DNA of 29,851 bases, from positions 1 through 29,851 of the IMG/VR virus record IMGVR_UViG_3300050133_000010; one strand, written 5' to 3'. Origin of the DNA: a virus. A program made the translations under genes and the position numbers. Position 1 is the stretch's first letter. Every line of letters starts with the position of its first letter. A model generated the notes under the pieces. The model saw nothing but the letters and a program-made list of their open reading frames with translations. It did not search any database and was not told the origin of the DNA. Shown in pieces: positions 1-7,123 of the stretch.

Positions 1-312
1 GTTCCGTGGTTGTGTTTCGTTATAGGCGGGTGCAATTCGTGCGATTAGGGAGGGCGTTAATGGTAGGTTGTTTTCGGTGTGTTCTCCGGGCCTCGTTACC
101 CGGTCTGTTAAAGCGGAGAGTGTTGATAATTCATTATGTTAGGGGTGTTACCCTGTAAGAGCACAGAGATTTGAGGAGATACCGTGCGCGCTCTCTCCGT
201 GGTTCCTGTTCGCATACGGTGGTCATAAATTGCTCCCACTTTGCGGAAAACAGCTTGCTTTGCGTCTTTTTCGTTGTTTTAATGCAAACACGCAAAGCGA
301 CAGGAGAAACAA
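1..312. other. non-coding control region before sopA
   Basis: I see no convincing gene here. The third + frame is open from the edge to a stop near 164, but it has no start in the window and a very basic, family-less translation. The minus-strand frame overlapping the start of sopA looks like a shadow. The segment holds a short GC-rich inverted repeat (CCGGG/CCCGG, about 94-112) and the sopAB promoter/operator in its last 110 bases. Its left edge may continue into a gene outside the window. Confidence 0.5.
203..297 (+). promoter_or_regulatory. probable sopAB promoter and SopA operator (CTTTGC motifs)
   Basis: Seen: CTTTGC at 239-244 and 258-263, its inverted copy GCAAAG at 292-297, and a near copy GCAAAC at 284-289, all within 75 bases of the sopA start. 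Known, from memory: SopA of plasmid F represses its own operon by binding several CTTTGC motifs in the promoter region. Inferred: the same autoregulation here. A weak promoter, TTCCTG (about 203-208) and TAAATT (about 226-231) with 17-base spacing, would start transcription just before the first motif. The promoter boxes are much less certain than the motifs. Confidence 0.6.
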
Positions 313-1488
313 ATGAGTCTTTTAACACGGTTAGATGAGTGCATAAACCGCGCAGCAGCAATGACAAAGCTGATCGCGGAGTATCAATTCGGGGACGACT
401 CCCCTGCGTCACGTACCATTACGCGTCGGTGGGGAATTCAGGAAGCGGCAAAGTTAGTGGGCGTCAGTCCGGTGGCCATTCGCAACGCTGAAGATGATGG
501 CCGCCTGCCGGTACCGGATATGGTGAAGCGCGGCTTTTCTGAAATGCGCGAGGGTTACACCTTTGACCAGATCCATTATATGCGCCAGGTGTTCGGTACG
601 GCCCCACGCCGCCCGACTGACCAGCCGGCCATAACGGTAGGTGTCGCGGCCCATAAGGGCGGTGCTTACAAAACCTCGACAGCGGTCCACCTGGCTCAGT
701 GGCTGGCGTTGATGGGCTACCGCGTGCTGCTGGTGGATGCAACCGATCCGCAAGCGACCGCCTCGCTTTATCATGGTTATGTGCCGGACCTGCATATTCA
801 CGCCGACGACACGCTGCTGCCTTTCTATTTAGGCGAACGCACCGACGCATACTACGCCATCAAGCCAACCTGCTGGCCAAGCCTCGACATTATCCCGGCA
901 TGCCTGGCTATTCACCGCATTGAAAGCGAAGTTATGCCACTGGCAGAAGCGGGCCAACTGCCAACCGCACCGCATGAGTTACTCCGCGCCGCGATCGCTA
1001 CGGTTTCCGACGATTACGACGTGGTGGTGATTGATAGCGCGCCAAACCTGGGCGTCGGCACCATGAATGTGGTGTGCGCGTCCGATGTAATCATCACGCC
1101 AACACCGGCAGAAATGTACGATTACAGCTCAGCGCAGCAGTTCTTCGTTTCCATGCGTGACCTTCTGGCGAACGTTGACCTGCACGGCTTTGAGCCTGAA
1201 GTTCGGGTACTTATCACCAAATACAGCAAAGCGCCGGGCAGCCAGTCTGCATACATGGAAGAGTGTATGCGTGAAGCGTTCGGCAATATGGTGCTTCAGG
1301 AAGTGGTGCGCGTGACCGACGAGGTAGGTAAAGGGCAGGTTCGTATGCGCACGGTATTTGAGCAAGCCGCGAACCAGCGCTCAACCAACAAAGCCTGGAA
1401 CAACGCGGTGGAGATTTGGAACCCGGTCTGCGAAGAAATCTATGAGCGCTTAATCAAACCACGCTGGAATACAGAGGAGGCCGCATAA
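313..1488 (+). CDS. sopA: SopA/ParA-type plasmid partition ATPase
   Basis: Type Ia partition ATPase that moves and positions plasmid copies along the nucleoid with SopB and the centromere, and represses its own operon. The 391 residues have about the length of F SopA (388). A helix-turn-helix of MerR-like type lies at about 39-66 (ITRRWGIQEAAKLVGVSP region). The deviant Walker A motif KGGAYKTST is at 115-123, the A' region VLLVDATDPQATAS at 138-151, and Walker B DVVVIDSAPN at 236-245. The family-typical tail VGKGQVRMRTVFEQA is present. The start is chosen for AGGAG at 302-306, 6 bases before the ATG. It overlaps sopB by one base (TAATG), so the two are translationally coupled. The whole sequence closely resembles F SopA and N15-type homologues as I remember them. 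Confidence 0.97.
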   Translation: MSLLTRLDECINRAAAMTKLIAEYQFGDDSPASRTITRRWGIQEAAKLVGVSPVAIRNAEDDGRLPVPDMVKRGFSEMREGYTFDQIHYMRQVFGTAPRRPTDQPAITVGVAAHKGGAYKTSTAVHLAQWLALMGYRVLLVDATDPQATASLYHGYVPDLHIHADDTLLPFYLGERTDAYYAIKPTCWPSLDIIPACLAIHRIESEVMPLAEAGQLPTAPHELLRAAIATVSDDYDVVVIDSAPNLGVGTMNVVCASDVIITPTPAEMYDYSSAQQFFVSMRDLLANVDLHGFEPEVRVLITKYSKAPGSQSAYMEECMREAFGNMVLQEVVRVTDEVGKGQVRMRTVFEQAANQRSTNKAWNNAVEIWNPVCEEIYERLIKPRWNTEEAA

Positions 1489-2516
1489 TGGCTAAGGGAA
1501 TGCGTAACGCACCACAATTTGATCTAAGCAAGGTGAGAACAAGCCAGCCTGCCGACAACGCAGCGCCAGCCACCGCGCCGGTAGTGAACGAAATTATAAA
1601 GCACGCGGGCGGCATGAAAAATGGCAGCACCGTTGCAATCCCGGTATGCGGGCGTGAGGTGCAGTTTACCCTCCGCACCGTTCCGGCGGGTCAGGTAGAA
1701 CGCAAAACGCTTGTATGGGGTGAGAACGAGCGCCTCCAGGAATTGTTAACCGAAGCGGCACTTGATGATCTGATCCCCTCGTTCGTCTCAGGCGGACAGC
1801 TTATCCCGGCGTTCGGGCGTGAGGTTAACGGGCTGGTTGAGGTTGCAGATGGCAGCCGCCGACGGAAGACCGCTATTTTTACGGGCTGCGACTACCGCGT
1901 GCTGGTGGGCGACCTGGACGACGAACAAATGGCAGCGCTGTCGCAGTTAGGCAATGACTACCGCCAGACCAGCGCCTACGAACGCGGTCGCCGCTATGCC
2001 CGCCTGCTGGATAACCAGTTCGCCGGGAACGTAAGCGCACTAGCCACGGCTGAAAAGAAGGACCGCAAAATCATCATGCGATGCATGAATACCGCGAAGC
2101 TGCCGATGGAAGTGATCCGCCTGTTCGATAACCCGACCGAGCTGTCGGCGCGGTCCGGTGACGAACTGTACGGCATTTACAGGGAACACGGCGACGCCAT
2201 GCTGGCGCGGGCCGCCGACTTCCAGATTTACCGCACCGCTGGTGAAAAGCTGGAAACGGACCACATTATCAGCGTGCTGAAAGCATCCGCATCGGTGCCG
2301 GAAAAGCTGGAAAAAGCAAAGCCAACGGTGCGCAAATTTGGTGACGGGGTGACGGCGAAGTACAACGGTGACAACGTAGACATCTCCCTGCGCGGTGTTG
2401 CGCCGGAATTGTTACGCCGGATCGAGGCGGTTCTGGAAGCAGCCGGTAAGCCAGGCAGCAGCGCAGAATTGGATGGGATAATTTCTGAACTTGAGAATAA
2501 ATTAAGGGATAAGTAA
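1488..2516 (+). CDS. sopB: SopB/ParB-type centromere-binding partition protein
   Basis: Binds the sopC inverted repeats, spreads on flanking DNA and stimulates the SopA ATPase. The 342 residues are slightly longer than F SopB (323). The N-terminal quarter is a low-complexity Ala/Pro linker after MAKGMRNAPQFDLSKV, the segment expected to contact SopA. The ParB core follows, with HTH and DNA-binding region at about 160-235, including FAGNVSALATAE, NTAKLP and ELSARSGDEL, all signature stretches of F-type SopB. The C-terminal 60 residues match the dimerisation region (ISLRGV...LLRRIEAVLEAAGKP). It is the second gene of the operon. Candidate binding sites are not next to the gene as in F but scattered 5 to 24 kb away in the late region. 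Confidence 0.96.
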   Translation: MAKGMRNAPQFDLSKVRTSQPADNAAPATAPVVNEIIKHAGGMKNGSTVAIPVCGREVQFTLRTVPAGQVERKTLVWGENERLQELLTEAALDDLIPSFVSGGQLIPAFGREVNGLVEVADGSRRRKTAIFTGCDYRVLVGDLDDEQMAALSQLGNDYRQTSAYERGRRYARLLDNQFAGNVSALATAEKKDRKIIMRCMNTAKLPMEVIRLFDNPTELSARSGDELYGIYREHGDAMLARAADFQIYRTAGEKLETDHIISVLKASASVPEKLEKAKPTVRKFGDGVTAKYNGDNVDISLRGVAPELLRRIEAVLEAAGKPGSSAELDGIISELENKLRDK

Positions 2517-2524
2517 GAGAGGTT

Positions 2525-2552
2525 GCCCTTGCAGCACGCCAGCCGCAAGGGC
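2525..2552 (+). repeat. inverted repeat just after sopB
   Basis: GCCCTTGC (2525-2532) and GCAAGGGC (2545-2552) form an 8-bp perfect stem with a 12-base loop, starting 8 bases after the sopB stop. It has no T-run, so it is not a classical terminator. It could stabilise the 3' end of the sopAB message or be a protein site. Confidence 0.5.
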
Positions 2553-2630
2553 GTACAACGAGCCTTCTACGACAGGAGAACACGTTGATACGCGTAATTT
2601 ACCATTACGCCGCAATAGAGCAAAGTTATG

Positions 2631-2653
2631 AAAGCCGCTTATGCGGCTTTTTT
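2631..2653 (+). terminator. intrinsic terminator of the sopAB operon
   Basis: AAAGCCGC (2631-2638), loop TTAT, GCGGCTTT (2643-2650), continuing as a run of six T. This is a textbook rho-independent terminator about 115 bases after the sopB stop. It isolates sopAB from the XRE gene downstream. Confidence 0.9.
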
Positions 2654-2899
2654 GTTTGGCGGGGGAAATATGGTGGGATTTTTTTTGATTGGATAACCAA
2701 CTTTCCGACTAATAATCAACCGATAGGAGTTGGTGTTTTAACTAAATATTCCATTTCAGGTTATTAGTTCGTCGGTAAATTTAAGTACCGGAAATATTTC
2801 AAAAGCTCACCCTGATTGTGTGTTAACAAAATAGTATGTTTTGGGTTATTTTTTGCTTTGTGGGAAATAGTCCGTTTTAGAATATTCAGGGTCGGATGA

Positions 2900-3157
2900 A
2901 TGCCATCAATTTTCCCTAACGATTATCGCACGGTAATCGCGGCGCTTGTGCGCGCGCGAAAATCTCAGCGAATTACACAAGTGCAGCTGGCCACCGCTAT
3001 GAGTGTTCCACAATCATTTATTTCCAAGGTTGAACGGTGTGAGAGAAGGCTGGATATTGTCGAATTACTGCACATTTGCGAAGTGCTAGACGTCCCTGTC
3101 ACCATGCTGGTTAGCATTATCCCGATGCGTTTCTCGCCCATTGCGAACGCTACTTGA
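2900..3157 (+). CDS. small XRE/Cro-CI family transcriptional regulator
   Basis: An 85-residue protein that is almost entirely one XRE-type helix-turn-helix domain. The five-helix fold runs over about residues 8-70, with the HTH near 25-47 (TQVQLATAMSVPQSFISKVE), followed by the typical CERRLDIVELLHICEVLDV stretch. There is no oligomerisation or cleavage domain, so it is not a LexA-like CI repressor. AGGG at about 2888-2891 precedes the ATG by 8 bases, and a -10-like TAGAAT at 2878-2883 suggests a very short leader. An overlapping ATG at 2896 in another frame stops after seven codons. The gene runs convergent to the tail operon, with 11 bases between stop codons. Targets are unknown; candidates are its own promoter or the sop region. 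Confidence 0.85.
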   Translation: MPSIFPNDYRTVIAALVRARKSQRITQVQLATAMSVPQSFISKVERCERRLDIVELLHICEVLDVPVTMLVSIIPMRFSPIANAT

Positions 3158-3168
3158 ATCGTTAGCGG

Positions 3169-3429
3169 TTAGCTGGTCGCGGTCGCGGCCGCATCCACGT
3201 TAGCCAGTCCTTCCGATGTCAGTGTTCCGACCATGTTTTCGAAAGTGCTATCCAGATAATACTTCCCATCACTTTCGTTATAAAACGCGCCAGGCTGGCA
3301 CGCATCACTGCTGGCCAGCACCTGAAAGGTATAGCCATCAATCGTAAAATCCGCATCCATCAGGATTACGTTTTCCACCAGATTAGATCCGGTAGCAATC
3401 TGCGCATAGCGCCCAACTGTTTGACTCAT
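3169..3429 (-). CDS. small tail-fibre-associated phage protein, function unknown
   Basis: This 86-residue protein is the last gene of the late operon, directly after the tail fibre (11-base gap). It has a pattern common in small proteins encoded after phage fibres: a short N-terminal strand (RYAQIATGSNLVENVILMD), then an acidic-aromatic middle (FYNESDGKYYLD) and an Ala/Thr-rich end. No signal peptide, membrane segment or known catalytic motif is visible. By position it could be a fibre chaperone or a small structural protein, but it does not show the features of the usual Tfa family that I would recognise. Function is not assigned. Confidence 0.7.
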   Translation of the reverse strand: MSQTVGRYAQIATGSNLVENVILMDADFTIDGYTFQVLASSDACQPGAFYNESDGKYYLDSTFENMVGTLTSEGLANVDAAATATS

Positions 3430-3440
3430 TTTATCAACCC

Positions 3441-4298
3441 TTATGCGTATTCATAAATAATGACGATACCGGGGCCGCCTGCGCCACCGTAGTACTGCGT
3501 GGTGGTTGCCGATGCGTTCGCGCCAGCGCCGCCGCCACCTAATGATCCTGCTGTCCCTGTCCCGGAACTGCCGCCGATACCACGCCTGGCGCCAGCATAA
3601 AACGATGCCCCGCCGCCGCCGCTCACGCAGTTACCACCGGTGGTATAAAGAGCGCTCGCCCCATCCCCACCGGGGGCGTTAAGAATATTACCGCCGCTGG
3701 CTGTACCGCCGCTGGCACTCAGGTTCTGGCCGACAGAGTTCCCAGCAACCCAGCCGCCCGAAAGCGTACTGCCGCCAAAGTTTCCACCATAAGCCAGCAT
3801 GGTTCCGTTGAAACTGGACTGCCCGCCGACGGAAGCGGAAGAACCTCCCGCCCCTACAACGACGGCGGCACTCGCGGGAACGACTGTCAGATACGATTTG
3901 CAATAACCGCCACCGCCACCGCCTGCGCCAAGTGCGTAGGCACTGGAAGATGCACCGGATGCATTCCCGCCGCCGCCGCCAGCACCTAATACTTCGACCA
4001 TGATCGCATTCGTACCGGCGCTGGGCTTGTAGGTTCCCGATGCGGTGAATACTTTTACCCCGATTAATCGCCCGGCATTTTGTGCCAGCAAAAGCGACTT
4101 AAGCGCGGCGAATACCTGCGCATCATTCGCGTCATCCAGCGACATGCCTGCGCCTTGCACAATCGCAACAAGCTCGTTCTGCACGGTGTTGAACCATCCC
4201 GCATCGAGGAGCGTTGGTGAAACACCGGTCGCAACAGATCCGTTTGTAAAGAGGCCATCACTGGTGGCCGTGGAAGTAACGCTGCTGATTTTTTTCAT
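3441..4298 (-). CDS. short glycine-rich tail fibre / receptor-binding protein
   Basis: The first 75 residues look like the baseplate-attachment part of Mu/P2-type fibres, with GVSPTLLDAGWFNTVQNEL and a helical segment ending near SLLLAQNAG. Residues about 85-285 are a strand (VKVFTASGTYKP) followed by a glycine-rich domain with runs such as GAGGGGG and GGGGAGANA, ending in GGAGGPGIVIIYEYA. Glycine-rich domains of this kind are known in phage adhesins, where they form packed polyglycine helices with hypervariable loops. At 285 residues it is much shorter than Mu gpS, so the tip may be the whole receptor-binding part. It probably decides host range. No invertase or second fibre allele is seen nearby. 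Confidence 0.85.
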   Translation of the reverse strand: MKKISSVTSTATSDGLFTNGSVATGVSPTLLDAGWFNTVQNELVAIVQGAGMSLDDANDAQVFAALKSLLLAQNAGRLIGVKVFTASGTYKPSAGTNAIMVEVLGAGGGGGNASGASSSAYALGAGGGGGGYCKSYLTVVPASAAVVVGAGGSSASVGGQSSFNGTMLAYGGNFGGSTLSGGWVAGNSVGQNLSASGGTASGGNILNAPGGDGASALYTTGGNCVSGGGGASFYAGARRGIGGSSGTGTAGSLGGGGAGANASATTTQYYGGAGGPGIVIIYEYA

Positions 4299-4356
4299 GC
4301 AAAAGGAGTTCCTCGCCAGTTAAGGCGCTAAGAAAATTTATTGGTTTAAAGGGGTG

Positions 4357-4959
4357 TTAGTTCGCGGTGGTGTAGGCGAATTTGACGATGATGTGCGACG
4401 GGGCCAGGCTGGTCAGGCGGCATTCGAGTAGCTTGTTGCCCCACGAACGCAATGGATCGCCCGCGTAGCTGGAGCCAGCCTGCGCATATGTAATCGTCGT
4501 TTCCGGGGCTGTAACCAGCATCACGAAAGGCCAGTCCTCGCCGTTCAAGGCTGCGCCTGCGCCGGACATTCCCGCGCGCGCCTGCCGGAACTGCGTGATC
4601 GTTACGGCATACCCGAGTGCTTTTGCCTGGGCGATGAAGTACGCGACAGACTGACCGCCGGTCGCGGTAAGCTTTGTAGTGACCGCTTTCTGACGCAGCG
4701 AGATACTGTCCGTTTCGCCAATGGCGCAATCGTCAGGCAGCCCAAGCGCTGATTCCCATTCCGACAGCATGAGGGTCGCCGTTGAAGGGAAAGCGCCTTT
4801 CAGTAGTGCCAGCGCGTCGGTGTCATTCTTCACCAGTTCGGCGGCCATCGCGGATAACACTGCGGTCTGAACGCCATTAGCATTTCGGGGCCAGACCTTA
4901 CCGACCGGCATAAGCGCCTGCAGCGCGCCGGTGTATTCCTCAAGGCTGTATTTACTCAT
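4357..4959 (-). CDS. Mu gp48-like baseplate protein (DUF2313/YmfQ family)
   Basis: The 200 residues are close to Mu gp48 (about 193). The N-terminus SLEEYTGALQALMPVGKVWP and the central WESALGLPD and LRQKAVTTKLTATGGQ blocks are typical of this family, found just before the fibre genes in Mu-like phages. The protein is thought to sit in the baseplate near the fibre attachment. Its ATG overlaps the stop of the upstream baseplate J gene (ATGA). About 58 bases separate it from the fibre gene. Confidence 0.92.
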   Translation of the reverse strand: MSKYSLEEYTGALQALMPVGKVWPRNANGVQTAVLSAMAAELVKNDTDALALLKGAFPSTATLMLSEWESALGLPDDCAIGETDSISLRQKAVTTKLTATGGQSVAYFIAQAKALGYAVTITQFRQARAGMSGAGAALNGEDWPFVMLVTAPETTITYAQAGSSYAGDPLRSWGNKLLECRLTSLAPSHIIVKFAYTTAN

Positions 4960-6104
4960 GTGTAAGTAACCGTCCCCAGCACCGGCATTCCGCCGGTGTC
5001 CATCGTGATATTCGTGGCCGGGCTGGTGATCAGGAATCCACCGGTCCCACTAATTCCCCCAATCGCCATCTGAATATCGGACAGGTCAACCGTTCCGCCT
5101 GGCTCACCGTTGTTGAAAAACACGGTATCAATCGCCGTCTCGATACTGGTTTTGGTCGCAGTGTCAGCGGTGGAAAGGCCGGAGATAGTGAAAGGAACAA
5201 GGGTTTTAACCGGCGAACAAAGGTAAGCAAGCGCGGTCGCGGGTTGTGAGGCGTACATAGCATCCGCCACGGACAGCTGATCGCCCGTCGCTATTGAGCC
5301 GCTGAAATCAGTTTCAAACGAAGACACGCCATCTGTGCCGGTTGGAAAGCCGTTAGCGTTAGATTCGTCATCGCTATCGAACATGACATAAACCCCAACG
5401 GTCCCAGCCCCCATCAGTCGCCGCTTAACCCACGCGCGCGTCACGCCCGGAACGGCGAGAGCCCATTTTTTATAATCGGCATCGCTGCCGCCCTGCGGGG
5501 TTTGCTGATAAGCCGATAACATGCGGGACCGGAAAACTTCCTCGTCCTCAATGTCGGTGCCGCCGGTGATCGCGTTGGTAATAGAAATCGTGCCGGTAAC
5601 GCCTGCAATCGCGGCATCAAGTGTTAGCGACGTTCCGGCGTCAGCATTGCCATCGGCCCCGCCGCCGGTGGCGTCTGTGCTGGCATCAGGCAGTACAGCG
5701 GTCAGGCTGCCGGTGCCGGTGCCGGTGGTTCCGATCGTTACCTCTGCGTCCACCGTGTACTGATAACCATCAGCGCGATTAAGCACGCTTCCGGCGGGGA
5801 TTGTGCTGCCGCTGGTGCCATTAAAAATCACGTTCGATACCGCTGCGGCCGCTGCGGATTTTCGGTAGACGCTGACCAGTGCTGCCCATGCAGCAAGGAA
5901 TTCATCGGTGGCGGTATAGGGATTTGATTGCTTCGCGATCCAGTCCAGATAGCCATAATGCAGGTAGCCCATCCCGGCATTCATATCGCCAAGAACGCCA
6001 ACGTTTGAGAACCGTAAAAGGCTGCCAATGGTTTTTAATTCGGATTGGATAAAACTCTTATTTCGGGCGCGCAGCTCGGTCAGCGTGGGCCTGTTGTATG
6101 GCAT
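4956..6104 (-). CDS. baseplate J-like wedge protein (Mu gp47 family)
   Basis: Major wedge component of contractile-tail baseplates. The 382 residues compare with about 360 in Mu gp47. Family features are the N-terminal MPYNRPTLTELRARN, a beta-rich domain with IPAGSVLNRADGYQYTVDAEVTI, the segment GGTDIEDEEVFRSRMLSAYQ, and the conserved GGSDADYKKWALAVPGVTRAWV at about 200-222. The 3' end overlaps the gp48-like gene by 4 bases, and only 3 bases separate it from the gp46-like gene upstream. Confidence 0.95.
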   Translation of the reverse strand: MPYNRPTLTELRARNKSFIQSELKTIGSLLRFSNVGVLGDMNAGMGYLHYGYLDWIAKQSNPYTATDEFLAAWAALVSVYRKSAAAAAVSNVIFNGTSGSTIPAGSVLNRADGYQYTVDAEVTIGTTGTGTGSLTAVLPDASTDATGGGADGNADAGTSLTLDAAIAGVTGTISITNAITGGTDIEDEEVFRSRMLSAYQQTPQGGSDADYKKWALAVPGVTRAWVKRRLMGAGTVGVYVMFDSDDESNANGFPTGTDGVSSFETDFSGSIATGDQLSVADAMYASQPATALAYLCSPVKTLVPFTISGLSTADTATKTSIETAIDTVFFNNGEPGGTVDLSDIQMAIGGISGTGGFLITSPATNITMDTGGMPVLGTVTYT

Positions 6105-6107
6105 CGG

Positions 6108-6542
6108 TTAATTCTCCCATACCCAATAATATTGAACGGTGGTGGCGCTGCGTGCGGGCTGCGCATAAGTGATGTCCATATACAGCCGGCTGGGGTAAAC
6201 GATCTGCGTGGTGATGGTCACGCTCTCGACAACCCCGTCATCAATAAGCCACTGCAGCGCCTCTTTGGCATAGCTGGCGGCTTTGGTGGCGACCTTCGTG
6301 GAAAGTCGCTGGCGGCGTAGCAACCAGATCCGCGAACCAATCGGATAGTCTGCGTCGGTGTCGCCCCACCAACCCTTGCGGTCTTGCCCGTCATAGTCAT
6401 CATCCGAACGGGCCAGCCGGTCGGTGAAAAGGCTGATATAAATCGCCGTTTGAAGGTCATCGCCACTTTGCAGGTCGCCGTTGGCCTCCTGCCAGTCGCC
6501 AGTCCCGGTTGCCGTATCCCATACGGTTTTGATATCTGTCAT
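6108..6542 (-). CDS. Mu gp46-like baseplate protein (GpW/gp25-type)
   Basis: The 144 residues are about equal to Mu gp46 (143). It carries the expected blocks LQTAIYISLFTDRLA, the Trp-rich GWWGD near the middle, and SRIWLLRRQRL followed by an AKEALQWLIDDGVV helix. In contractile tails this protein links the sheath to the wedge, the role of T4 gp25. It starts in an ATGA overlap with the gp45-like gene. Confidence 0.93.
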   Translation of the reverse strand: MTDIKTVWDTATGTGDWQEANGDLQSGDDLQTAIYISLFTDRLARSDDDYDGQDRKGWWGDTDADYPIGSRIWLLRRQRLSTKVATKAASYAKEALQWLIDDGVVESVTITTQIVYPSRLYMDITYAQPARSATTVQYYWVWEN

Positions 6543-7123
6543 CCGACCTGTGCTCCTGGCTTAACCGACGTGACCTGCCCGCTACCGGTTTGCACGCCGC
6601 TTACAACATGCGTGTGGGCATTGTGGCCATCGCGCAGCTGCTTCAGCGTGGCGTCGTTGCTGCCGCTGTTGTCGATGATGTCGCCGCTGACCTTGAGCGT
6701 TGGGGTGTTCATGACCACGCCTTCGCTGGCGTTGATTGTTACCGTGGTCGCATTCGATACCGTGACCGGCTGCCCGTTGGCTTCCACCTCAACCCCACTG
6801 GCCGTTAACTTCACGTAAAGGCCGGTCTGGTCATAAATCACCGTTTCACCGGCGCTAAGTCCGGTGTGCCGGGAGCCTTTATGATTGGTGGCGATAATCA
6901 CCGCGCTGGAACGGTCGCCGCCGAGGTAAGCAATCACCGCATCGCTTCCTACAGGGGGCGAGGATGAAAAACCGAATTCAGTCATGCGGGGGGTTTTGTC
7001 GCGCACCTCAAGCGGCGTGCGGTATTGCAGCGTCTGGATAAGCCCGTCATCGCTCAGCGAAGTAATGCGCCCAATACCCAGCATCATTTTGATATTCCGG
7101 TAAAGCCGGGATAAATCGCTCAT
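6539..7123 (-). CDS. baseplate assembly / membrane-piercing spike (Mu gp45 family)
   Basis: Central spike of the contractile tail. The 194 residues compare with 197 in Mu gp45. An N-terminal OB-fold region (GRITSLSDDGLIQTLQYRTP) is followed by a beta-helical segment with valine-rich repeats at about 105-165. The C-terminal apex carries HNAHTHVVSG, an HxH-type motif known to hold an iron ion at the tip of P2 gpV and related spikes. It begins in a TGATG overlap with the gp44-like gene. Confidence 0.94.
   Translation of the reverse strand: MSDLSRLYRNIKMMLGIGRITSLSDDGLIQTLQYRTPLEVRDKTPRMTEFGFSSSPPVGSDAVIAYLGGDRSSAVIIATNHKGSRHTGLSAGETVIYDQTGLYVKLTASGVEVEANGQPVTVSNATTVTINASEGVVMNTPTLKVSGDIIDNSGSNDATLKQLRDGHNAHTHVVSGVQTGSGQVTSVKPGAQVG

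Larger units (their letters stand above)
2517..2899. other. intergenic region between sopB and the XRE gene
   Basis: Holds an inverted repeat at 2525-2552, a hairpin-forming palindrome at 2592-2610 (GCGTAAT, 5-base loop, ATTACGC), the terminator at 2631-2653, and then about 245 AT-rich bases. In the AT-rich part I see spaced repeats ACCAAC/GTTGGT (about 2697-2736), CGGTA/TACCG (about 2775-2790) and a good -10 box TAGAAT at 2878-2883 without a convincing -35. A TTG-started frame (2585-2767) runs through the terminator and is not believed. No sopC array is present here, unlike in plasmid F, where sopC follows sopB. Confidence 0.6.

Noticed and set aside
3-164. Open + frame from the window edge to about 164
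   Set aside because: Could be the end of a gene outside the window, but the translation is Arg/Val-rich, has no family features and is short enough for chance.
134-412. 92-codon minus-strand frame overlapping the start of sopA
   Set aside because: It covers the sopA control region and first 100 coding bases; basic, low-information translation and no ribosome site.
2585-2767. TTG-started 60-codon + frame after sopB
   Set aside because: It runs straight through the sopAB terminator and AT-rich intergenic sequence, although an AGGAG precedes it.
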